Part shown: piece after piece, positions 7,101 to 14,317 of the stretch
How positions within the stretch are numbered: the first letter of the stretch is position 1
Layout of the letters: each line of letters starts with the position of its first letter
Assembly (NCBI GenBank): GCA_026391715.1
Contig: JAPLDO010000043.1
Coordinates: 1-43,095 of the forward strand
Length of the DNA: 43,095 nt
Direction of reading: 5' to 3'
Origin: Bacteroidota bacterium
GTDB taxonomy: Bacteria > Bacteroidota > Bacteroidia > Bacteroidales > FEN-979
The notes under the pieces: model-generated
The model's database searches: none
Seen by the model: only the letters and a program-made list of their open reading frames with translations
Told to the model about the DNA's origin: nothing
Translations under genes and position numbers: made by a program

Positions 7101-9804
7101 TGGTGAAGGCGCCTAATCCGGATCCATCTGTAGTATGATTTCCTGTGGCTACCGGGTTTGTTGATGTACTCCAGCATACTCCGCGAACTGTTACGGCGGA
7201 ATTGCCATCGCTTATCACATTGCCGCCAGATGTTGCATCAGTAGCTGTAATCCCGGTAACGCTATTGGTTGTTAAAGTGGGAAGTCCATAAGTGAAGCTC
7301 GCCTGGGGACCATAACCGGTTCCGACTGAATTTGTAGCATAAGCCCTTACATAATAGGTTACTCCGAGTGCGCCGCTTAATCCGGTAATGCTTGATGTAA
7401 AGATACCGCTGCCATCGCCATCGTGCGTATGTTCGTCTGAGATTGTGGGATTAGACGAAGTACTCCAGCAAACCCCGCGATCAGTGACGGCAACGCCGCC
7501 ATTGTTGAAAATGTCTCCCCCTGAAGTAGCGGTGGTTGTTGTAATGGAGGTAGGGGTTGTTGTGTAAACCCCGGGTTTGGATGGTACATCGTAAACAAAG
7601 GAATATTCAACCCACTGGTTCCAGTTGTTGAGGTCATAAGCCTTTACCCTTAAATAATAAGTAACGCCATTAACCAATGGAGTTCCCGCGTAAGTAACCG
7701 CTGTGTCGGGACCAATAAACGGCGCCGGAGCCCAATAAAGGGAACCCGTTCCATCAGCGCCTGTCCATACCTGAACGCTCGCCACCAGTTGGGGGTCGCT
7801 TTCGGGATCTGTATATTTCCAACTTATGACGCCGGTCGCCGTAGCAAAAGCCAAATCTGATACTACCGGAACCCCGTTGTTTGTGATGCCGCTCCATTTA
7901 TATCCTGTCCACCTGTCCCTGCCATAGACCTGAGCGCCCAAATTGAAATAAATATTATCAGAAGCATAAGTTTCGGGGATGATACTTACATTATTTACGA
8001 GATCAGTTGCCTCGGCAAGCGTTCCCACCGTGGCGTCCTGCTGCATCCCTACATAGTCAATAAATGCCGGATAGGATTCGCCTTCAGCATAATCCTGCCA
8101 GATCCTCACCTTCATTTCATTGTCTGGGTCGGGCAAATAGAGCGACAGATCAAAAGTTTTGGTCTCATCAACGGTTGAGAAGGAATATCCGTCATGAATG
8201 ACCCATTTGCCCCCATCCCAGGTGGCAATAAAGTAGGTGCTGCCCCTGGGGATATAATATCCTTCGCTGATAAAAACAAAACTTCTGGTTGATGCAGTCT
8301 GTCCGGGAACAGCAAACTCCAGGTTCATGTGGTTGCCCGGTTTAAGATTGGCATATTGATTATCGGCAACATTTAACAAGTCGAAAACGCTTGTATTTGA
8401 GAATGTTGCGCCGGTGAATGGAGCAATAGAAACTGTTTTGGCAGGTTCGGCGCCTGTTTCCATTGCCACGTAGTCAATATTGGAATATTTCAGGTCATGT
8501 GAAATGGAAAATAACCTTAACTTTACTCCGATGGCAGGATTGATGGAAAATTTTGTAACATCGAAAGCGCAAACATCCCAATCAAAACGGGGATTCATTC
8601 GTCCCACTTCTGTCCATACTCCGTTTATCAACGATTGAACGACAACAGCCGGCGGACCCACAAAAGGTCTGCGGACGCCGGTACCTTCGAGAAATCCTTT
8701 CATTTTAAGAACCATGCGGGCTCCCGCAGAAATATCCACAAAGCCAAAATCTATATCAATATAGTCCTGACTGTAGGCATTGAATCCCTGTCCGTCTTCC
8801 TGGGTTACCAAGTTCAGCACATTGACGCCAAGATTCGAAACAGCGCTTACCGGCGGGAAAAGATGAGCAGGTTTATATGCGAAAATATTGCCGGCGTTGT
8901 CAGGCGCCACCTTTACGTTTGCGGCATGGTCTATCACCTTCAACTGGAGATAATCGGTAAACGATTCGTCCGACGCCACTTCGTTTATCTGAAGTTTATA
9001 CTTTCCGTTTTCCGGAATCAGTGGTTTTGCAAGCGCCAGATAATCGCGGTATTCACTGCCGGCATAGCGGGCAGTTGAATAAATGTCATTGTTTGCCACG
9101 TATTTGGTACCGTTCCAGGTGTAAATCCAGGGACAGGAACCGTTCGAAGATTCATTGGCTTCCAGGGTCAATGTTCGTGTATGGCTGGTACTTTCAAAGG
9201 ATGAAATTGAGATGTCGTCAATATAAAAACCTCTGTCGTTTCCTTTATCCACAATATAAAATTTCAAATAGATATTACCCCCGATGTAATTGGAAATATT
9301 GAATTCGTATCTGTTCCAGCCGCCAGCCATTACTATGAAAAAGCTTGCCAGCTTGGTAAAGTTTGAACCATCGGAAGAGACATAAAAACTTCCTCTGGCG
9401 CCCGACATGGAGATTTCAGTTTGCGCCCAGAAACTAACCCTTGCAGTTTGGGTGGCAGGATTGAGGGCTGCAAGCGAAATGGGGGGCGACAAGATGGAAC
9501 TCGTGCTTTGAGGCATGTCGCCTGCAAAATTGGTTCCCCAGCACTTATTCCCTGAATGTGCGGCAATCCAGCTTGGAACTCCCCACTCCCATAAACCATC
9601 GCCGGTTAAAGAAGGGAATTGAGGATCCGGCGGTTCAATAATCTTGACGTAACCGCCATTGTTGGCTTCAAAGCCTTCGGAGTAAATCACAGTTTCCTGT
9701 GCGGAAATAAGAAAAGGCGTGAGCAGAATCAGCATTGCCACAAGAAACGCCAATAACGATGATCGCTTTTCACGTCTCAAAAAATAAATGGTACTTGTTT
9801 TCAT
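4198..9804 (-). CDS. Giant multidomain T9SS-secreted protein with cohesin-like, dockerin-like and FN3-like modules
   Basis: 1868 residues, exported and probably surface-attached. A signal peptide (residues 1-36, LLAFLVAMLILLTPFLISA) precedes a jelly-roll-like N-terminal domain (to about 205, ending GFYIDDISI). Two FN3-like modules follow (about 743-840 and 840-935; DRGVCWSTS, YYVRAYATNS). Then come a PKD-like module (938-1035) and three tandem ~93-residue repeats (about 1038-1315; TLAKTPDVTTVC, GSGGNGTD, VSWIVEKTP). After these are an Ig-like module (1315-1425), a carboxypeptidase-regulatory-like module (HISGYAQYD), a dockerin-like part (NNTDYLLVYRHA, CAGDVNGSY) and a cohesin-like part (about 1617-1775). 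The T9SS type A sorting domain closes the protein (1785-1868; TIYPNPTSDILNIEYLM, PVGAYMLKV). No catalytic domain was recognised, so adhesion or scaffolding is the best guess. Palindromic elements are inserted in frame in the cohesin-like part. The start is an ATG followed directly by the basic signal-peptide N-region. Confidence 0.85.
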   Translation of the reverse strand: MKTSTIYFLRREKRSSLLAFLVAMLILLTPFLISAQETVIYSEGFEANNGGYVKIIEPPDPQFPSLTGDGLWEWGVPSWIAAHSGNKCWGTNFAGDMPQSTSSILSPPISLAALNPATQTARVSFWAQTEISMSGARGSFYVSSDGSNFTKLASFFIVMAGGWNRYEFNISNYIGGNIYLKFYIVDKGNDRGFYIDDISISSFESTSHTRTLTLEANESSNGSCPWIYTWNGTKYVANNDIYSTARYAGSEYRDYLALAKPLIPENGKYKLQINEVASDESFTDYLQLKVIDHAANVKVAPDNAGNIFAYKPAHLFPPVSAVSNLGVNVLNLVTQEDGQGFNAYSQDYIDIDFGFVDISAGARMVLKMKGFLEGTGVRRPFVGPPAVVVQSLINGVWTEVGRMNPRFDWDVCAFDVTKFSINPAIGVKLRLFSISHDLKYSNIDYVAMETGAEPAKTVSIAPFTGATFSNTSVFDLLNVADNQYANLKPGNHMNLEFAVPGQTASTRSFVFISEGYYIPRGSTYFIATWDGGKWVIHDGYSFSTVDETKTFDLSLYLPDPDNEMKVRIWQDYAEGESYPAFIDYVGMQQDATVGTLAEATDLVNNVSIIPETYASDNIYFNLGAQVYGRDRWTGYKWSGITNNGVPVVSDLAFATATGVISWKYTDPESDPQLVASVQVWTGADGTGSLYWAPAPFIGPDTAVTYAGTPLVNGVTYYLRVKAYDLNNWNQWVEYSFVYDVPSKPGVYTTTPTSITTTTATSGGDIFNNGGVAVTDRGVCWSTSSNPTISDEHTHDGDGSGIFTSSITGLSGALGVTYYVRAYATNSVGTGYGPQASFTYGLPTLTTNSVTGITATDATSGGNVISDGNSAVTVRGVCWSTSTNPVATGNHTTDGSGLGAFTSSITGLTGGTWYYVRAYATNSYGTSYGGEMLFAYSEGVLVVDAGPDAIISAGEDHTLAGSATGPMLYPVTSFEWSTSGDGIFDPDATSTYTPTYTPGATDISNGFATITLTANCADPVTPTLSDYMTLTIEPSPEDPPVSGTLAKTPDVTTVCEGANVSAALTPGSGGNGTDETEMRTHDGTDWSAWATYISETNISTTGKTGVEIRTRRMADFHTDAEYNTVSWVVEKTPVAGSLAKTPDLMNVCEGADVSAAFTAGTGGNGTDVLESRTQTTASGWSEWAKYTTATNISTTGKSAVEIHTNRLAVYCSASSYVTVSWIVEKTPVSGTLAKTPDVTTVCQATNVSAALTAGSGGNGTDVLEYRTKTGATWSSWSSYISGNAISTSGLSGVEIQSWRPADYCQDAATVTVSWIVDPTTVGGSVAGGGIVCYGVNSSLLTLSGEVGVVLKWQYLSNGPVGSANPVTTTNTNPESDRPSNSLLNGSTWIDIPGSTNTTYTATNLTTNTLYRAVVKSGECLVENSASAEIIMFTDYHISGYAQYDNNPKTPLDGLKISLKKSGNLIGTCNTGANGFYQFTGLTNGTYSMEIASAYPGGQWQTWNGVNNTDYLLVYRHATNFTYLPENPPVVRIAADVKSPQTPPVITTADADAIRLAAKNGWGHPTPYFEIPKWVFSGLDASTALTDIPLNCADVTRDIRGLCAGDVNGSYLPPTGNKTAVETRGIASLRLENRGMLPITPEITFPVRVMETQGIASLQIGAITLMLDFDPSLIEISGVTMPENGGVEPWFETRDGVLNIGWVSLDPINVPENGTVLLIHARANVETGLKPVYGETGLKPVSTGLSIRFTLNPNPLSELADGDGNVIGNAILTIADAGNASSVAHNNMVTIYPNPTSDILNIEYLMEQEGTFNAELMNMTGVVVERMSVVDSKAGLNKATMNLRDLPVGAYMLKVTLGDQTEVRKIVVNR
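4583..4638. repeat. Double in-frame palindromic element (GTAGAGACGGG type)
   Basis: Two adjacent palindromes, GAGACGGGTTTTAAACCCGTCTC and a near copy, lie inside the coding sequence of the T9SS cargo gene. On the minus strand they encode VETGLKPVYGETGLKPVST, an internally duplicated low-complexity insert that interrupts the cohesin-like domain without breaking the frame. Confidence 0.85.
4836..4861. repeat. In-frame palindromic element (GTAGAGACGC type), diverged
   Basis: GTAGAGACGCAA and TTGCGTCTC flank TGCC. The minus strand encodes METQGIASLQI, a diverged version of the VETRGIASLRL insert encoded by 4923-4950. Confidence 0.75.
4923..4950. repeat. In-frame palindromic element (GTAGAGACGC type)
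   Basis: A 28-bp near-perfect palindrome (arms GTAGAGACGCGA and TCGCGTCTCTAC) inside the T9SS cargo gene, encoding VETRGIASLR on the minus strand. It is at the homologous position to the expanded element at 21-84. Confidence 0.85.
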
Positions 9805-9992
9805 AGTCGCATTTTTTGGTTAGTAATTAAATTATAAATCAGTTTCATGTTGAAATACACAAGTTTATACACGTGTAAAAATTACAGGAGAGAAATATGA
9901 TGAGTTGGTTTTTACAGTTTTAATGGCGATTTTGAAAAGCATATCTTTTGGGGGTTAAATTTATAAATTAATTTAATTAACAACTCAAATTA
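9805..9992. other. AT-rich intergenic region upstream of the T9SS cargo gene
   Basis: 188 bp between two minus-strand genes. No TAnnTTTG promoter element was found on the minus strand. A small palindrome, ACACGTGT (about 9871-9878), lies about 70 bp before the start of the T9SS gene and could be an operator, but this is speculative. Confidence 0.35.
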
Positions 9993-11258
9993 TTATACTT
10001 TTTTTCTCTCCCTTTTCGGAGTGAGCTCTTTCCCCGAAATCTTTCCTCTTCTGCCCATCCGCCCCGACAGCGTCAGACCAACCCATTTTACTTGTGTCAT
10101 GAACAAATAGATCAGGTTGTTTAGTGGAATTTTCGCCTCGTCAGACCATACATAAGGTTTGATGAGCATATTGAGAAGAACCCGTTTCCTGCTGTTCCAG
10201 TCGTTGGTCATCAATAAAAGATATGCCTGCCGGGAAATTCTGATTAGAACCGAATCTAAAAGTTTTTTCAGCCTGTGACCTCCCGGATTTGATTTTTGAT
10301 TAAAAATGACATTAAAACACTGATCGAAAATAAATTTTTCGCGCAGACTTAACTTTAAGGACTGCCCTCTGTTATCAATTGTTTCCAGCTTAAAAATAGT
10401 CAAGGCAAGAGCCATGCTAACCTTTACGGCTGTTGCGCAATTGAATTTTTCAGCGTTTGTCAATAAATTCCGGAGATCGGTTCCCGGAAGGTTCAGGATG
10501 TACGCAATATCATACAGCCAGAATAACAGTTCGTAGCGATGGTAAACTCCATGAGTGGCGAGGATCACAAAATAATCCTCCAATGAAAATGTCCTGAATA
10601 CCTTCCCCTGAATTTCAATTTCAATCGAGTTTTCGAATAGATGTTCCGTCTGAATGGTGGTAAAATACTTTGAAACCGACCAATGCAGTTCGATGAATAT
10701 CATTTTATCGGGATGCCTGAACCTGACATGGTTTTCGCGTTTAAGGTATAATTGCCGCTTTCCCGGGTTTTTAAGAAAATATGCGTCGAGAAAAATGTAT
10801 CCGGCGCGTGTCAAAACTGATATGGCTCTATCTATATTTTTTTCTTCCACCAGAAGATCAAGATCGCGGGTTTGCCTGCAATGGTAATCGCCGTACAATT
10901 GCTGAACCATGACGGGACCTTTTACGGCAATAAATTCAATTCCTGATTTCGCAAACAGTTGATGAACGACCCCAAGTTCGCCGGCAAGGTTCATCATCCT
11001 TTTCAGGTTCCTGCCTGCGACGCGGGCAACCTCGCTCATTATCTCCAATGGAACCGCCTGCCGCTGACTACGAACCGCCATGTTGACAACCGGAAATAAT
11101 CTATGCTTCGTTGTCAGTTCAATAAAACGACTAAAATCCGGGGTGTGTTTCGCAAAAAAGGATGATAGCGTATCAGCGTCAGGAGCCAACTGGTTTTGAC
11201 AACATCGCAGCAACAAATTCTGTTCAACTGTAAGATCAGTTTTCATTTCCTTCGCCAT
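9993..11258 (-). CDS. Nucleotidyltransferase family protein (NTP_transf_5-like)
   Basis: About 421 residues from the chosen start. The family signature is FIAVKGPVMVQQLYGDYHCR followed by QTRDLDLLVEEKNIDRA: a KG...Y...R.xRDxDLLV nucleotidyltransferase core with two metal-binding Asp residues. A helical C-terminal half has HGVYHRYELLFWLYDIAYIL. Such proteins often lie in polysaccharide or lasso-peptide clusters, but their substrate is usually unknown. The frame stays open upstream to 11366, but that part lies inside the preceding gene and is basic and low-complexity. ATG at 11258 (MAKEMKTDL) or at 11246 is therefore more likely. Either gives a short overlap with the O-antigen ligase gene ending at 11236, so the two are probably translationally coupled. 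This suggests a role in modifying a surface glycan. Confidence is high for the family and low for the reaction. Confidence 0.75.
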   Translation of the reverse strand: MAKEMKTDLTVEQNLLLRCCQNQLAPDADTLSSFFAKHTPDFSRFIELTTKHRLFPVVNMAVRSQRQAVPLEIMSEVARVAGRNLKRMMNLAGELGVVHQLFAKSGIEFIAVKGPVMVQQLYGDYHCRQTRDLDLLVEEKNIDRAISVLTRAGYIFLDAYFLKNPGKRQLYLKRENHVRFRHPDKMIFIELHWSVSKYFTTIQTEHLFENSIEIEIQGKVFRTFSLEDYFVILATHGVYHRYELLFWLYDIAYILNLPGTDLRNLLTNAEKFNCATAVKVSMALALTIFKLETIDNRGQSLKLSLREKFIFDQCFNVIFNQKSNPGGHRLKKLLDSVLIRISRQAYLLLMTNDWNSRKRVLLNMLIKPYVWSDEAKIPLNNLIYLFMTQVKWVGLTLSGRMGRRGKISGKELTPKRERKKV

Positions 11259-13233
11259 GCTTTTTGCCTGACTTTTTCTTATTGGCTTTTTTAAGTTGTT
11301 TCTCCCGCAATTTCTTCTCTTTTGCAGGGGAGATTTCCGGAGTTCCAAGTATCCGGTGCAAGGCATTGATGTTTTGTTTGATGTCAGGTGATTTTTTACC
11401 GCCTCTGATGCCGGATAACATGTCTAAGGATTTCTGATATTCGCCTTTCTTATAATACAGCGTTGACAAATTTACTCTGGTTTCCTTGTATCCGGGTACA
11501 ATATGAAGAGCTTTCAGATAGTAATGCTCTGCCAGTCCGTAATATCCGGCGGTATAATAACATCTGCCAAGGTTGTTCAGAAGGGCGATATGGTTTGGAT
11601 GAACAGCAAGCGCAGCAAGATAGGATTTAAGGGCAGCCTCGTTGTTATTCATTTTATCATAAACCATGCCTGCGTAATAATCCAAAGGAGATCCCTTTGC
11701 ATCGAGACTTCTCATGGAAGTGCGGGCATCCTCAATTTCGGCAAGCGCTTCGGGGAACTTACCGAGGTTCATTAATGCGTCAGCCTTCTTAATATGGGTT
11801 TCCACCTTCAGAGCTTGTATGTTGTAGAAAACGCCAAATCCAAGGAAAAGAATGACCGGGATGAAGAAGAAATTGCGGTTGACGGAAAACGGTTTCCCCG
11901 GATATGACCTCTGATGCAACGCAATCATACCTGCAAGGAACATGGCAAAAATCACCTGATGGTCAATCCGCTGGTAGGGAAAATCGAAACATGCTACTGT
12001 AAGGTAACCTATCAACCCCGCAAAGAGGAAAACGCCCTGCCTTTTTATCTCCTTCTCAGCCTTGCTTCGCAGGATGCGGAAGAACATCCATACGGCTGCG
12101 ATGATCATCCCAAGGTATAGCCCAAGTCCGATAATTCCCTTTTCAGCGAGAATCCACAAGTAATCATTGTGCGGTGAAATCCAGTTTACTTCCTTACCCT
12201 TTAACCCTATTGTGCCGTAATATTCAGGAATGGCGATCTGCCAGTTCCCGGCGCCTACTCCGGTAACGGGATGATTCATGGACATCTCTGCGGTTATTTT
12301 CCACATATTAAGCCTGAAATGGTTATTCCCTGCTTCTGGTCGCGCGATGGAACCCAGCTTTTCAAGGTACTTGTTATGCGTAAACCGCCCGCCTTCAATG
12401 GCTCCCGCTGCGCCCAGGACAACAACGGTTGAAACAATAATCATGACAATTTTCGCATGCCTGCCACTGATACCCAGTTTTTCATGAAGGATCAGAACGA
12501 TTACAGATATGGAGGCGCCAGCCATAAAGACGGCAAGCCAGGCAGCCCTGGTTGCAACTAAAATGAGCATGAAAAGCGCCAATACAGTGGTTGCCAGGGC
12601 GCCGCGTTGCCAGTTGCCTTTCCCGAAAAAAGCGGTGAATGACGTCAAAGTTAAAAGGAGCGCGAGATAACTTGCATATTCGTTTTTATTTCCCATCAAC
12701 CCTTTGACGATATTGATAATCTCCTTTCCATCTGCCAGTCGTTCCTGCTCATTTCCGGTAACCAGCTTAAAAAATTGGTAGAAACCTATGATGAGGGCGA
12801 CAAGGGAGGCGAGAACGGCGAGATTCGTCAGTTTTTCAAACCATCCCGGGGTTACAGAAAACAGATACGCTGCATAAAATATGATGACCAGCGTCAGTCC
12901 GGTTTTTGTGATATCAAACAGCCCCTCGCTCCTGTTCAAAGCGCTGGTAAGCGAAAGAACGGATATTAAAAGGTACAACCCGCCAAAGAGCGCCGCCGGG
13001 TTTTTCAGTAAACTAAGGTTGAATGTGGTTCCGCGAGGTAGCGCGTAGAGATAGATTGTGTAAGCCAGTAAAAAAACCGAAAGAACCATCATCCGGGGCA
13101 GCAGTGATGCATCCTGCGCTGTTCGAAAATAAACGAGCGGCAGAATCATTACCACGAAAATGAAGAATACATTAAATTGGATCCCAGCTCCGTGAATCCC
13201 GGTCGTTTTTGCATTTTTGTTTTTTGCAGCCAT
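11236..13233 (-). CDS. O-antigen ligase/polymerase family membrane protein with C-terminal TPRs
   Basis: 665 residues. About a dozen hydrophobic segments cover residues 20-450. The Wzy_C/WaaL signature appears as NHPVTGVGAGNWQIAIPEYY and then SPHNDYLWILAEKGIIGLGLY in a large periplasmic loop. After the last membrane helix (about 445-465, FFFIPVILFLGFGVFYNI) there are TPR helices (about 480-620; PLDYYAGMVYDKMNNNEAALKSY, NLGRCYYTAGYYGLAEHYY), then a very lysine-rich tail. The family joins or polymerises lipid-linked glycans at the periplasmic face of the inner membrane; which glycan cannot be told from sequence. The TPR fusion is common in Bacteroidota. It overlaps the nucleotidyltransferase gene downstream. 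A -7 promoter-like element lies 56 bp upstream. The start is the ATG at 13233. Confidence 0.85.
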   Translation of the reverse strand: MAAKNKNAKTTGIHGAGIQFNVFFIFVVMILPLVYFRTAQDASLLPRMMVLSVFLLAYTIYLYALPRGTTFNLSLLKNPAALFGGLYLLISVLSLTSALNRSEGLFDITKTGLTLVIIFYAAYLFSVTPGWFEKLTNLAVLASLVALIIGFYQFFKLVTGNEQERLADGKEIINIVKGLMGNKNEYASYLALLLTLTSFTAFFGKGNWQRGALATTVLALFMLILVATRAAWLAVFMAGASISVIVLILHEKLGISGRHAKIVMIIVSTVVVLGAAGAIEGGRFTHNKYLEKLGSIARPEAGNNHFRLNMWKITAEMSMNHPVTGVGAGNWQIAIPEYYGTIGLKGKEVNWISPHNDYLWILAEKGIIGLGLYLGMIIAAVWMFFRILRSKAEKEIKRQGVFLFAGLIGYLTVACFDFPYQRIDHQVIFAMFLAGMIALHQRSYPGKPFSVNRNFFFIPVILFLGFGVFYNIQALKVETHIKKADALMNLGKFPEALAEIEDARTSMRSLDAKGSPLDYYAGMVYDKMNNNEAALKSYLAALAVHPNHIALLNNLGRCYYTAGYYGLAEHYYLKALHIVPGYKETRVNLSTLYYKKGEYQKSLDMLSGIRGGKKSPDIKQNINALHRILGTPEISPAKEKKLREKQLKKANKKKSGKKHGEGNEN

Positions 13234-13288
13234 AGTTAAGTGTTATTAAATGAAGAGACTACTCCGAAATTGCGATTTGTTTTTTGCA

Positions 13289-13296
13289 CAAATATA
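13289..13296 (-). promoter_or_regulatory. Candidate -7 promoter element for the O-antigen ligase operon
   Basis: TATATTTG on the minus strand is a perfect TAnnTTTG match, 55-60 bp before the ATG at 13233. No TTG lies at the canonical 19-21 bp spacing, so it is a partial match. Confidence 0.4.
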
Positions 13297-13317
13297 GTTT
13301 TATTGAAGCAAAAGGGA

Positions 13318-13743
13318 TTATTTCAGAAAAACTTTCCCTGTCGAACATCCTCCTTCGGAAACTACTTTCACGATATAATAACCTGCCCTGTTAGTCGTGG
13401 GGATGCTGATCAACCCTTGCTGATTAAATGATTGGTGAAGGATTTGCTTTCCTATCATGCTGAAAACCAAGACCTCCTTCGGAGGATTATTCGCGGCAAA
13501 CGGTTCGATCGGAGTAAGAATATCAGGGTCGAAATAAACGTTGATATACCCTGGACCTGTAAAAATATTGTTGGCAGGGTCGGTAAACATATCCACAGGC
13601 AGGTATATCGTATTGCCTGGAACCAAACCTGATGCAGTGGCAACTGTTATATTAACCTCATCCTGTGCAAAAGATGGAACTGACAACATGCCTGAAAGCA
13701 GCAGAATGATGATGCCTGCTGATAAATAAATCCTGTTTTTCAT
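13318..13743 (-). CDS. Small T9SS-sorted protein with truncated cohesin-like region
   Basis: 141 residues from the ATG at 13743, where the signal peptide (MKNRIYLSAGIIILLLSGML...SFAQ) begins; the frame extends further upstream but without signal-peptide character. The mature part holds the first strands of a cohesin-like domain (VNITVATASGLVPGNTIYLPVD, INVYFDPDILTPIEP). It is joined almost directly to a T9SS type A sorting domain (VLVFSMIGKQILHQSF, IPTTNRAGYYIVKVV, GKVFLK). Cargo proteins usually carry several hundred residues between these parts, so an internal deletion is likely although the frame is kept. It may be a minimal surface protein. It has its own promoter-like sequence and precedes the O-antigen ligase gene by 84 bp on the same strand. 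Confidence 0.7.
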   Translation of the reverse strand: MKNRIYLSAGIIILLLSGMLSVPSFAQDEVNITVATASGLVPGNTIYLPVDMFTDPANNIFTGPGYINVYFDPDILTPIEPFAANNPPKEVLVFSMIGKQILHQSFNQQGLISIPTTNRAGYYIVKVVSEGGCSTGKVFLK

Positions 13744-13846
13744 AGTTTTGATTATTTGTTGATGATGAATTTTTGGTTTCTGAAACAATCTGCCTGGTTT
13801 TTCAAGACCAATAAATGCATGTTAATCCTGAAACCATCTTCATCAG

Positions 13847-13878
13847 CAAATATAAGATTACTTTATAGGTACAGCCAA
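13847..13878 (-). promoter_or_regulatory. Bacteroidota-type promoter upstream of the small T9SS protein
   Basis: On the minus strand, TTG (13878-13876) is followed after 21 bp by TATATTTG (13854-13847). This matches the TTG-N19-21-TAnnTTTG consensus of the Bacteroidota housekeeping sigma factor. It lies about 104 bp before the ATG at 13743, leaving a moderately long leader. Confidence 0.5.
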
Positions 13879-13932
13879 ATAACAAACCATTATTGTTTAA
13901 GGACAACCACCGACAACATCTGAATACAAATA

Positions 13933-13951
13933 TTGAACCCACTCCGAAAAG
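13933..13951. repeat. Solo terminal repeat of the structured element
   Basis: TTGAACCCACTCCGAAAAG differs by one base from the left end of repeat copy 2, which begins 43 bp further on. The rest of the element is absent here, so this is a truncated or excised copy. Confidence 0.7.
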
Positions 13952-13975
13952 TCGGATGGGGATAGCAAGTTAAAT

Positions 13976-14133
13976 TTGAGCCCACTCCGAAAAGTGGTTA
14001 TAAGAATTAAAAATTTGGCTAAAGCCCGGTATATCAGCAACTTGAATTGCCACTACCTTAAGGTAGTGGCAATTGATAACCAGATAGTTACTGGACTTTA
14101 GTCCAAATTGTTTCCTTTTCGGAGTGGGCTCAA
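13976..14133 (+). repeat. Structured dispersed repeat, copy 2 (complete)
   Basis: A 158-bp element with 19-bp terminal inverted repeats (TTGAGCCCACTCCGAAAAG and its complement). It holds GGCTAAAGCC, the 30-nt palindrome (14045-14074) and GGACTTTAGTCC in that order. Its right end abuts a 26-nt stretch (14129-14154) that is the exact complement of 4388-4413, inside the sorting domain of the T9SS cargo gene (LNIEYLMEQ). The element therefore seems to sit against a relic of such a gene. Confidence 0.85.
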
Positions 14134-14157
14134 TATTGAATATCTGATGGAACAGGA

Positions 14158-14251
14158 TAGAACAATAGAACAATCGAAATTTGAATTTTTAGCCTGGCAG
14201 CGTTTAGCAAACCTGCCAGGTTTTTGCATTTAACAGGTTTTTCTCTGTTGC
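14158..14251 (-). repeat. Dispersed ~95-bp repeat (copy 2)
   Basis: Reverse-complement match of 3846-3945, including the hairpin core (CCTGGCAG and CTGCCAGG arms, 14193-14220). It lies directly downstream of structured repeat copy 2, in the 574-bp gap before gldA. The remaining 66 bp before gldA are AT-rich with no recognised promoter. Confidence 0.75.
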
Positions 14252-14317
14252 AAAAATGTAACAATTTACCCATTTTGCAGTTTTTATCCAAATAGTACTT
14301 AAAAAAATATTCACGAA

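Noticed and set aside
11259-11366. Upstream extension of the nucleotidyltransferase to ATG 11366
   Set aside because: The extension lies inside the lysine-rich tail of the O-antigen ligase gene and reads as basic, low-complexity sequence unlike the family N-terminus.
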